Origin: an uncultured Prevotellaceae bacterium
GTDB taxonomy: Bacteria > Bacteroidota > Bacteroidia > Bacteroidales > Bacteroidaceae
DNA length: 35,829 nucleotides
Assembly (NCBI GenBank): GCA_946415705.1
Contig: CAMKTN010000025.1
Span: forward strand, 1-35,829
Direction: 5' to 3'
Part shown: piece by piece, positions 28,687 through 35,829 of the stretch
Layout of the letters: every line of letters begins with the position of its first letter
Numbering within the stretch: the first letter of the stretch is position 1
Notes under the pieces: generated by a model
The model's input: the letters and a program-made list of their open reading frames with translations, nothing else
The model's database searches: none
Told to the model about the DNA's origin: nothing
Translations under genes and position numbers: made by a program

Positions 28687-31600
28687 ATGCGTACAACCCG
28701 TTTTCTTGCGTTTATACTCGGTTGCGTGCTGACCACGCTCACCCTTCATGCAGACCCCATCACCCGTGAACAAGCTTTGCAAAAAGCAAGCCGCCACCTC
28801 ATGGGACAGCCTGGCAGCCGCAAGCTCATCCCTGTGACCAACACCAGGAAGCTTGCACCCCGCCGTCAGGCTCCAAGCACCACCGAAGCCTACTATGCCT
28901 TTAACAGAGGCACACAGGAAGGTTTCGTCCTTGTGGCAGCTGACGACCGAATCGAATCGGTGCTGGGCTATACCGACCAAGGCGAGTTCGACTATGAGCA
29001 AATGCCCGACAATATGCGTAACCACATCGACGCATTGGAAGAGCAAGTGCGCTACCTGATGGCCCACCCCGAGCTCACCGTCGCCAAGGCTCCTGTGCAT
29101 CCCAGGATTAACGAGATGATGACAACCCGATGGAACCAAGGTGATCCCTATTGGCTTTATTGCCCGAAATACAGCGGGACATATACCGTCACCGGATGTG
29201 TGGCAACAGCCATGGCGCAGGTCTTGTACTATCAACGGGAGAAATCGGTTGATGAAATCCAGGCAGACATCCCCGGCTACACTTCATGGTCACTCCAATT
29301 AAAAGTGGATGGCATTCCCGCAGGAACACCGATTGATTGGGCAAATATGACGAGCACCTACGGCAGCAGCTCTACACAGCTGCAGAAAAATGCCGTAGCA
29401 CGACTGATGCAGTATTGTGGCGTGGCTGTGGAGATGGACTACAACCTTTCCAAAAACGGCGGTTCCGGCGCACAGTCCTACAAAGTAGCCGATGCCATGA
29501 ACAATTATTTCGGCTATGGCGGCAAGGCAAAATACGTACAACAAAGCAGTTATTCCGACACCGGATGGGATGAGCTTCTGTACAACGAGCTGGCCAACGG
29601 ACGCGTGGTCTATCTGTCTGGCTACAATGAAGACTACTCCTCTGGCCATGCTTTTGTATGCGATGGCTACGACGGCAACCATTGCTTCCATATCAACTGG
29701 GGCTGGGGAGGCAGCAGCAATGACTACTTCTTGCTCACCGCACTCACACCAGGTCAGCAAGGAATCGGAGGAAGCGAGGACGGCAGCGGTTTCACCTACG
29801 GACAAGCAGCTGTCATTGGATGCGAGCCCATAGACTATAAGAACAAAGCCATCTCCTTTAGCAATGTGGCCGTGAAAACCATTTGCGTGAACAACTGGGA
29901 CACGAATAATGACGGCAACTTGTCTTATGGAGAAGCCAGCGAAGTAACCAGTCTTGGCACGGTCTTCCAGGGACAAACCATCTCGTCGTTTAACGAGCTC
30001 TATTACTTCACAGGGCTCACAGCCATCGACGAAGATGCCTTCAATGGATGCACGCGTCTCTCAGCCATCAAGTTCCCCAAGAAGCTGACAGCCATTAAGG
30101 CCCGAGCGTTCAAGGGTTGTACGGCACTGAAGACATTGGCATTGCCCGAAAACCTGAAGGAGATTGGTGATAATGCCTTTGAAGGGTGTCAGAAACTCAC
30201 CCCACCTGAATTCCCCGACGGGCTGCTCCGCATCGGTAGCCTTGCTTTTAGCAACTGCCTGGCCATTCAAAGCATCGTGCTACCCAGTAGCGTGCAAGAG
30301 CTGGGAGAAGGCGCTTTCAACGGCTGCACAAAGCTGACGACCTTCACCGTGAATAATCCTGCACCACAAGGCATGGCTGTCGGCACAAGCCTATTTGCTG
30401 ATATAGACCTCTCGGCAGCTACCTTATATATTCCACAAGGTACGCGTAGCTATTTCGCTCAATCAGAGACATGGAACGGCTTCGGTACGATCAAGGAAAT
30501 GCGCGACCACACACGCGGCAGCTTCGCTGAGTTAGAAACGAGCAAAGACTTCTATCTTTACAACGTCGGTACCGGACGCTTCCTCACCATGGGAGAAGCG
30601 TGGGGGTGCCAGGCCATCGTTGGCAAGGAACCCATGCGCTTCCAATTCAGGCTCACCGGCGGCAACTACTACCTCTATTCCAAAGACACAGGGAAGAATA
30701 ATAAGATTCTCTTCCGCACATGGGACGACAATCAAGTAGGTAAAAACATTGCAGCCTGCTTCGTGGACGGCACGCTATCTGCCAACGCCTACTGGACAGT
30801 GACGAACTTAGGCGGCAATGTCTATACCCTGCAGATTCCCTCGAATCAGGCAAAATACCAAGAAGATCAATTCTTTGGCATCGATCCCAACCATGAGAGC
30901 AATATGGCATCACCCACTTATGGTGCTTACAGCGATATTCCCTATTCTGAACTTCCCTACAACTGTCAATGGCGACTCGTACCCTATGATGAGGCTGCAG
31001 AGACACTCTACTTGGAAAGCGAACGACTGGGAGCCATGCTCACGACGGCCACGAAGCAGAAGCTATATGTGGATGCTGAACAAGCGGTCTATGATAACAT
31101 GAACAGCACCTTGGAAGAAATCAAGGCTGCACAATATACCCTTCGCAGCAAACTCGGCTATATCAATTTCAAGGACGAGACCTTCCGCGAGTATGCCATA
31201 GCACAATGGGATACTGACAGCAATGGAGAACTCTCATTAGCTGAAGCGGCCAAGGTCACCAATCTCGGACTGACGATGGCCGGAGGAGCCTATGTGAGTT
31301 TGGAGGATTTACAGTATTTCACAGGGGTGACGGTATTGGAGGTCAACAGCTTCCAGAATTGCACGAAGCTGGAACGCATCACACTGCCTGAGAATGTGGT
31401 CATACTGAACAATCGTATCTTCTACGGATGCAAGAATCTGAAAGAGGTGAGATTGCCCGCTGGCATTATTGCCATAGGCAACTACTCATTCCAAGGCTGC
31501 ACAGCGCTCACGAGCATCACCGTTGACACGCCCGATCCCACGAATATCAACTTAGGCACGAGCGTCTTCTCATCTGTTGCCTCCAAGGCTACCCTCTACG

Positions 31601-33372
31601 TTCCTTTCGGCAGTAAGGCGCTCTACGAGCAAGCCGCCCAATGGAAGGATTTCAGTGCCATAAAGGAAGTGCGTGGACCTATCAGACCCACGTTCTCACC
31701 AATTGCCACCAACACAGTTGGTTATATCATGCACCTTGCTACCGGGCGCTATCTTAACAAGGGAGAGGCCTACGGCACACAATCGGTGGTTGGCACCGAT
31801 AAGATGGAGTATCAGTTCTTCCAAAACGCTGCAAAAACGGAAGGTATCTACTACCTCTACTCCAACCAGACAGGAAGCGATAAGAAAGTGCTCTTCCGTA
31901 CATCTACGGACTCCAAGGTCGGCGAAGGCGTGAAAACATGCTTCGTAGATGGCTCAGCAGGCTCCGCAGCCTACTGGAACATGGTGGAGGACGAGACAAC
32001 GCACACCTTCACCATGCAGGTGCCTGCAACCGATGCAACGTTCACCGAAGGAGAGTTCTTGGGCGTGGCACCATACCATGAGAACGAGCTCAACACACCC
32101 ACCTATGGCACCTATTGGGATGTCGTGGCTAACGGGAATGGCAACAATATCCGCTGGGCATTCATTACCGTGAAGGACTGGGAAGAGGCAGCCAGCTTCA
32201 ACAAGATGGCTGAAGAGTTAAGGAAGCTACTCACGAAGGCTGCAACCGCTGAGGTGGATGCTACATCAGAACAGGCCGTGTACGACAATGAAGGAAGTAC
32301 GGCAGAGGACATCAACAACGCATGCAGATCACTCATGGAGAAAATGCATCTGATCGCCTTTGCCGATTCGCGAGCCCAGAATATCTGCCTCAACAATTGG
32401 GACACGGACTTCGACGGCTATCTTAGCTACGAGGAAGCTGCGGCTGTAACAGATATCCACACCGCCTTCAAGGGGAAAGCCTTTACTAGTTTCGATGAAT
32501 TCCGCTATTTCACCGGGCTTACCACTCTTTCCACCGAGGCCTTCCGCGGATGCTCTACGCTTATTTCACTATACCTGCCAAGTAACCTGACAACGATAGA
32601 GAATAACGTTTTCACCAGCTGCACAGCCTTGAAGTACATCGCCAGCCTCACACCCAATGTCATACAAGCAACGACGACTTCCGCCATTCCACGGGCCACG
32701 CTGTTCGTAGATGCCAACCTGATGGAAGCCTATGCCAACGATGAGGTATGGAGTAAGTGTACCATCAAGGAATACACGGGCATTCCCACCGTGACAGCAG
32801 AGGATGCCTCACGTGTCTATGGCCGTGCAAATCCGTCGCTGAAATACGAAGTTACAGGTGCTCCTATCAATGGCACACCTACCGTCACCTGTGAGGCTGT
32901 GGTGACAACACCCGCAGGCGACCACCCCATCATCGTAGCTGCAGGTACGATTACTACGCCCGACCTCGTATTAGTCAACGGCATTCTCACCATTGAGAAA
33001 GCGCCCCTTACCGTCACGGCTAAATCCTACACACGTAAGATGGGCGAGGAGAATCCGGAGTTTGAGGTGACCTACAAGACCTTCAAGAACAAGGAAACCT
33101 TCGAGGTCCTTAATAAGCTGCCTATCGTCACTTGCGAGGCAACCCCTGAGAGTCCAGCCGGTGAATATGATATTGTGCCCTCAGGTGCCGAGGCTGACAA
33201 CTATGAATTCACCTACGTCAATGGCATCCTCACCATCGAAGCTCCCGATGGAATCATCAGTCCGAAGCGAGACAAGGAGAAGCAAGAGATCTACAACCTC
33301 GCCGGACAACGCATCACCGCCCCCGTCCGCGGTGTCAACATCATTGGCAACAAGAAATATATTGTCAAATAA
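28687..33372 (+). CDS. C10-family cysteine protease with leucine-rich repeats, EF-hand-like loops and MBG domains
   Basis: A 1561-residue secreted protease related to streptopain and Prevotella interpain. Signal peptide 1-21; a Spi-type propeptide about 22-140; catalytic domain about 140-385 with C171 in VTGCVATAMAQVLY and H321 in SSGHAFVCDGYDG, then HINWGWGGSSNDYF. Three modules follow, each an EF-hand-like loop (near residues 400, 840 and 1236; for example DTNNDGNLSYGEA) plus LRR_5/BspA-type repeats; between them lie two copies of a 200-residue region containing FYLYNVGTGRFLTMGEAWG-like and CFVDG..S..AYW sequences. Two MBG-type domains lie at about 1365-1525, and a Prevotella C-terminal segment (IYNLAGQRI...GNKKYIVK) ends the protein, probably for export and surface attachment. 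Start at 28687, after the -7 box. Followed by a strong terminator. Confidence 0.92.
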   Translation: MRTTRFLAFILGCVLTTLTLHADPITREQALQKASRHLMGQPGSRKLIPVTNTRKLAPRRQAPSTTEAYYAFNRGTQEGFVLVAADDRIESVLGYTDQGEFDYEQMPDNMRNHIDALEEQVRYLMAHPELTVAKAPVHPRINEMMTTRWNQGDPYWLYCPKYSGTYTVTGCVATAMAQVLYYQREKSVDEIQADIPGYTSWSLQLKVDGIPAGTPIDWANMTSTYGSSSTQLQKNAVARLMQYCGVAVEMDYNLSKNGGSGAQSYKVADAMNNYFGYGGKAKYVQQSSYSDTGWDELLYNELANGRVVYLSGYNEDYSSGHAFVCDGYDGNHCFHINWGWGGSSNDYFLLTALTPGQQGIGGSEDGSGFTYGQAAVIGCEPIDYKNKAISFSNVAVKTICVNNWDTNNDGNLSYGEASEVTSLGTVFQGQTISSFNELYYFTGLTAIDEDAFNGCTRLSAIKFPKKLTAIKARAFKGCTALKTLALPENLKEIGDNAFEGCQKLTPPEFPDGLLRIGSLAFSNCLAIQSIVLPSSVQELGEGAFNGCTKLTTFTVNNPAPQGMAVGTSLFADIDLSAATLYIPQGTRSYFAQSETWNGFGTIKEMRDHTRGSFAELETSKDFYLYNVGTGRFLTMGEAWGCQAIVGKEPMRFQFRLTGGNYYLYSKDTGKNNKILFRTWDDNQVGKNIAACFVDGTLSANAYWTVTNLGGNVYTLQIPSNQAKYQEDQFFGIDPNHESNMASPTYGAYSDIPYSELPYNCQWRLVPYDEAAETLYLESERLGAMLTTATKQKLYVDAEQAVYDNMNSTLEEIKAAQYTLRSKLGYINFKDETFREYAIAQWDTDSNGELSLAEAAKVTNLGLTMAGGAYVSLEDLQYFTGVTVLEVNSFQNCTKLERITLPENVVILNNRIFYGCKNLKEVRLPAGIIAIGNYSFQGCTALTSITVDTPDPTNINLGTSVFSSVASKATLYVPFGSKALYEQAAQWKDFSAIKEVRGPIRPTFSPIATNTVGYIMHLATGRYLNKGEAYGTQSVVGTDKMEYQFFQNAAKTEGIYYLYSNQTGSDKKVLFRTSTDSKVGEGVKTCFVDGSAGSAAYWNMVEDETTHTFTMQVPATDATFTEGEFLGVAPYHENELNTPTYGTYWDVVANGNGNNIRWAFITVKDWEEAASFNKMAEELRKLLTKAATAEVDATSEQAVYDNEGSTAEDINNACRSLMEKMHLIAFADSRAQNICLNNWDTDFDGYLSYEEAAAVTDIHTAFKGKAFTSFDEFRYFTGLTTLSTEAFRGCSTLISLYLPSNLTTIENNVFTSCTALKYIASLTPNVIQATTTSAIPRATLFVDANLMEAYANDEVWSKCTIKEYTGIPTVTAEDASRVYGRANPSLKYEVTGAPINGTPTVTCEAVVTTPAGDHPIIVAAGTITTPDLVLVNGILTIEKAPLTVTAKSYTRKMGEENPEFEVTYKTFKNKETFEVLNKLPIVTCEATPESPAGEYDIVPSGAEADNYEFTYVNGILTIEAPDGIISPKRDKEKQEIYNLAGQRITAPVRGVNIIGNKKYIVK

Positions 33373-33391
33373 GGTTCTTCACCTCAACGCC

Positions 33392-33430
33392 AACCGCTGC
33401 CCCGATTCAGGGCAGCGGTTTGTTTTTTTT
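33392..33430 (+). terminator. Intrinsic terminator of the C10 protease gene
   Basis: Perfect 11-bp stem (aaccgctgccc, 33392-33402, with 33410-33420), 7-nt loop, then tgtttttttt. Twenty bases after the stop codon. The rest of the gap to 33602 is A/T-rich without a gene. Confidence 0.9.
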
Positions 33431-33602
33431 GCTTATGTTTGAAATATCTGTAGAGGGGAAAGAGGGGTGAAAATATAAAACAGGAAATACGACAAACGGC
33501 TGATATTGAGGCGTGTAAATGCTTCTTAGCTGATAATCAATGAGATTGAAAATTTATTGAAAATAGTTGGCAAAAGTTGACGCGAGTTCGGGAAAAAGTT
33601 GT

Positions 33603-33610
33603 TACCTTTG
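33603..33610 (+). promoter_or_regulatory. -7 promoter box for the 390-residue accessory gene
   Basis: TACCTTTG; TTG at 33577-33579 is a loose -33 (23-bp spacing). Lies inside the longer frame, supporting the start at 33631. Confidence 0.5.
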
Positions 33611-33630
33611 TAGCCGGTTTCGCAATCAAC

Positions 33631-34803
33631 ATGCCATACATCAGACTCCATATCAACGGCCTTACGCACCACGACATCGCGGCGCGCAGGGAGGCTTTTG
33701 TCAGCACGGCTGTGGGCCGACGCATGGTGCTGCGCGCGGCGCCGTGTCGCGAGAGCGAGCGGGCTGTGGCGGCGTATGTGGGCGCAGACATGGTGGGCTA
33801 TGTGGCTCGCCTGGATCTGGACGTGGCGTGGAGTGCGATGAAGGGCATGGGCACGAATGTGCTGCGCGGCGAGATAGAGAGCGCGAAGGCGTACAGCCTG
33901 GTGTTCGGCTGCGAGGTGGATTGCGTGGACGAGCGCACGACGACGACCACGGCGCTGCCCGAGGGCTGGCAGTACACGGGGCCGATGATGCCGGAGCTGG
34001 AGCTGTGGCACCGCCTGGACTATCTGGGCGGCGAGATGGAGATGATGCTGGCCGAGGAGCGCGTGGATGTCGAGGGGTTCATGGAGCTCTTCGAGGCGTT
34101 CTGCCGGCTGGCGCCGTATGATGTGTCGAGCGAGATGATGATGTGCCGCCGCAGGCTGTTGTACAGGCTTGAGGACAGCTATGAGCCGAAGCTGTTGGAT
34201 GCTGCGGACGCGCTGGAGGAGCTGTCGCAACGCATGGGCGGCGACCACGGCATGGCGGCGCTGGGGCGCTGGATGAAGCATGAGCTGCCCGCCTCGAAGG
34301 AGGCGCAGGCGATGCGCAGCTGGGTGGTGTCGCCCACGACGCGCACGGAAATCATGATGGCGGCGGCATCGCTGCCGAGCGGGCTGATGATGGAGTGGCA
34401 GACGGACGAGGTGGAGTTTGCGCGTCTGCTCTACGGCATGCATCTCTCGCGCGAGCGGGTGCATCAGGTGCTCTCATGCCTAGTGTGGTTGGACAATAAT
34501 GTGGGCCCGCTGGACACGCAGGTGCTGGAGGGGGGACAGAACAGGGTGCAGGCGGCATTGGAGGCGCTGGACGAGCTGGTGCAGCAGCTGAAACCCATCT
34601 TCTGGGGCGACGAGGCGGCGGCGCTGGAGTTCCTGCGTGCCGTGCGCAAGGCGCGTCCCAAGCAGATCACGACGATGGTCAACGAGTGGGTAGCGGCGAA
34701 GCGCATCTCCCCGCAGTCGTGCCACCGCGACCTGTGGAAAGTGCTCAACGAAGCGGGCATCTACACGCCGTCGGAGTCCAACTGGAACCAGCAGGTGAAA
34801 TGA
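33631..34803 (+). CDS. Unrecognised accessory protein with possible HIRAN-like N-terminus
   Basis: A 390-residue protein I cannot assign. Residues 1-70 (HINGLTHHD..., VGRRMVLRAAPCRESERAVA then AYVGADMVGYVARLD) show the spacing of a HIRAN-type domain (G-x-x-h-x-L-x-x-x-P ... A-h-x-h-Y ... h-G-Y-h), which binds DNA ends in SNF2 and repair proteins; this is inference. The middle is helical and methionine/glutamate-rich. The C-terminus (ITTMVNEWVAAKRISPQSCH, then LWKVLNEAGIYTPSESNWN) looks like a conserved short domain seen in accessory Bacteroidales proteins. The gene is markedly GC-rich with GCG/CTG-heavy codons compared with its neighbours, suggesting horizontal origin. It has its own promoter and terminator. 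Confidence 0.6.
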   Translation: MPYIRLHINGLTHHDIAARREAFVSTAVGRRMVLRAAPCRESERAVAAYVGADMVGYVARLDLDVAWSAMKGMGTNVLRGEIESAKAYSLVFGCEVDCVDERTTTTTALPEGWQYTGPMMPELELWHRLDYLGGEMEMMLAEERVDVEGFMELFEAFCRLAPYDVSSEMMMCRRRLLYRLEDSYEPKLLDAADALEELSQRMGGDHGMAALGRWMKHELPASKEAQAMRSWVVSPTTRTEIMMAAASLPSGLMMEWQTDEVEFARLLYGMHLSRERVHQVLSCLVWLDNNVGPLDTQVLEGGQNRVQAALEALDELVQQLKPIFWGDEAAALEFLRAVRKARPKQITTMVNEWVAAKRISPQSCHRDLWKVLNEAGIYTPSESNWNQQVK

Positions 34804-34833
34804 CGCCATAGAGTCAGATATTGTTTAGCGACA

Positions 34834-34875
34834 CCGCCGAGACGTCCGCAAGGATGGCCTCGGCGGCTTTTTTGT
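34834..34875 (+). terminator. Intrinsic terminator after the accessory gene
   Basis: Stem ccgccgag (34834-34841) with ctcggcgg (34859-34866), loop of 17 nt, followed by cttttttg. Thirty bases after the stop. Confidence 0.8.
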
Positions 34876-34902
34876 GCCCATACGAACATCATCGGGCAGA
34901 AA

Positions 34903-34951
34903 ACTTGTACAAAAACTTGTATTTTACTTGTATTTACTTGTACAACTTGTA
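34903..34951. repeat. Five ACTTGTA direct repeats, iteron- or operator-like
   Basis: Copies at 34903, 34915, 34926, 34936 and 34945, spaced 12, 11, 10 and 9 bp, close to one helical turn. Three of them extend into the palindrome ttgtacaa. They end 26 bp before the -33 element of the next promoter, a usual position for an activator or repressor array. Confidence 0.75.
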
Positions 34952-34977
34952 CAACGCGCATTTCGCGATGCATGATA

Positions 34978-35009
34978 TTGGCAGGTGAATGCAATGCACC
35001 CTACCTTTG
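34978..35009 (+). promoter_or_regulatory. Promoter driving the leader and Rha/KilAC-type gene
   Basis: TTG at 34978-34980, 21-bp spacer, TACCTTTG at 35002-35009, a full match to the phylum consensus. Transcription would start near 35016, 332 nt before the regulator's ATG. Confidence 0.65.
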
Positions 35010-35015
35010 CAGCGT

Positions 35016-35347
35016 CAAACAAAAATGACGGTGCTCTCTGACTTATTGGGTAAAAGAACCACGCGGTAGGCCGCGTGAATAGATCCTTCACACGAATGAC
35101 CACGCGCTCGGCGCTTGCGACGCTTGACACTTCAAGAATGGGTACATATAATGGTCAAAAATATTCATGATCATTCATGTGCACATTGATGGACATTATA
35201 TGTAAAAAAGAAACAATTATTATCGTAAACTTAAAACCCCGCTGAAAAGGCAGCGGCGTTGAGTCGAAGGTGAGCGAAGGGAAGTATCCGGATATGATTG
35301 AGCTCAAACTACACTTCGCTTTCCGACAGCTCACAAATTCGACAACA
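35016..35347 (+). other. Long structured leader or small-RNA-like region
   Basis: About 330 nt without a normal gene. It contains a 14-codon frame (35025-35069, MTVLSDLLGKRTTR then stop) whose end overlaps a hairpin (35060-35066 with 35071-35077), a second small frame at 35096-35170 (MTTRSALATLDTSRMGTYNG plus four residues), a long-range dyad (35144-35153 with 35194-35203), a tight hairpin ccgctg/cagcgg (35239-35244 with 35251-35256), and a 7-bp pairing agcgaag/cttcgct (35273-35279 with 35314-35320) supported by gtcg/cgac outside it. It may regulate the following gene or be an independent RNA; no known riboswitch class is recognised. Confidence 0.4.
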
Positions 35348-35829
35348 ATGAAAACTACAAACAACAATTTCAACGAGAACGTCAACCCAGTCAACAACCA
35401 CAGCAACGCCCACGGCGACGGCGGACGCATGACGTCCATCGAGATTGCCGAGCTCACCGGCAAGCAGCATAAAGATCTCATGAAGGCCATCCGAAACATG
35501 GAACCGGCATGGGAAAAAGTCAACGGGCGCAAATTTGCGCTGGTTGAATATCGCGACAAGAAAGGGGAACGCCGCCCCTGCTACTCCCTCACGAAGGAGG
35601 AGTGCCTCTACATCGCCACGAAGTTCAACGACGAGGCCCGTGCACGTCTGGTGCGGCGTTGGATGGAGCTGGAGCTGGCGGAGCGCGAACGCGAAGAACG
35701 CGTACACGAACTCGTGGCAGCACGTGCGGCCATGCTCGACGCGAAGTGCACGATGCTCACGTCCCTGTGCGACACGCTCAAGCCCAAGGCGGAGTTCACG
35801 GACGCGGTGCTGTGCTCGGAGGACACGCT
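35348..35829 (+). CDS. Rha-family phage-type regulator with start of a KilAC domain (partial)
   Basis: Frame open from the ATG at 35348 to the window edge (160 codons, no stop). After a polar, asparagine-rich leader of about 27 residues comes MTSIEIAELTGKQHKDLMKA followed by IRNME, and later YSLTKEECLYIATKFNDEAR, then the basic LVRRWMELE, the pattern of the phage regulatory protein Rha (Phage_pRha). A charged coiled stretch leads to LKPKAEFTDAVLCSEDT, which looks like the beginning of an ANT/KilAC DNA-binding domain. Such proteins are antirepressor-like regulators of prophages or integrated elements, so the region right of about 33.6 kb may be the edge of a mobile element. Confidence 0.8.
   Translation, partial: MKTTNNNFNENVNPVNNHSNAHGDGGRMTSIEIAELTGKQHKDLMKAIRNMEPAWEKVNGRKFALVEYRDKKGERRPCYSLTKEECLYIATKFNDEARARLVRRWMELELAEREREERVHELVAARAAMLDAKCTMLTSLCDTLKPKAEFTDAVLCSEDT

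Noticed and set aside
33567..34121. Long overlapping frames on both strands across the accessory gene (including a 312-codon minus-strand frame)
   Set aside because: High GC lowers stop frequency in all frames; the peptides are Arg/His/Ala-rich low-complexity shadows, whereas the frame from 33631 has promoter, terminator and balanced composition.

Overview
The window looks like a Bacteroidota chromosome of the Bacteroidales, most likely a Prevotellaceae-type organism. Evidence for this: many starts are preceded by the phylum-specific -7 box TAnnTTTG; there are few Shine-Dalgarno sequences; the type IX secretion gene porQ lies next to cmk and ispH; a C10 (streptopain-like) protease carries BspA-type leucine-rich repeats and MBG domains; and ExbB, two ExbD and DUF3822 genes are arranged as in this phylum. 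No rRNA, tRNA, CRISPR array or transposase was found.

Layout. 1-290: edge of an operon with an XRE regulator and the start of an AlbA_2/Schlafen-type protein. 290-1026: repeat-rich spacer. 1027-4905 (minus): nucleoside-hydrolase lipoprotein, GH16 glycanase and an RsmF-like rRNA methyltransferase, with a large palindromic element between the first two. 5010-7271 (plus): thyA, folA, rsmD. 7318-8818 (minus): DUF3822 and a pilin-like conserved protein. 8914-10377: RecD-like helicase. 10406-12866 (minus): exbB, a four-helix membrane protein, exbD, exbD. 13029-15715 (minus): tatD, polyprenyl diphosphate synthase, tonB. 15939-18740 (plus): porQ, cmk, ispH. 18730-20409 (minus): TGS/uridine-kinase-like nucleoside kinase. 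20591-26929 (plus): mtnN-luxS (activated methyl cycle), Na+/alanine symporter, DUF2752, a membrane protein, GH20 hexosaminidase and an orphan FecE-type ATPase. 26926-28567: rhaM (minus), AraC-type DNA-binding protein (plus), hemolysin-III family protein (minus). 28687-33372: large C10 protease. 33631 to the end: GC-rich accessory stretch with an unrecognised 390-aa protein and a Rha/KilAC-type phage-like regulator behind a long structured leader.

The genes are mostly housekeeping (nucleotide and folate metabolism, rRNA modification, isoprenoid precursors, TonB energy coupling) with glycan and protein degradation typical of a gut or oral Bacteroidales.

The most striking signal is not a gene. 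Several families of short, simple repeats (7-mers ATTGARA and ATTARAG, 8-mer GAGTTCAA, a TTGATGA family, and C-rich hairpin pairs of about 140-160 bp) recur throughout. They abut or supply start codons (tatD, rsmD, cmk, agcS, DUF2752, folA, ispH) and lie in frame inside conserved enzymes (RsmF, RsmD, TatD, and the ends of Cmk and AgcS). This resembles the Rickettsia palindromic elements in behaviour, but the sequences are unrelated as far as I can tell.
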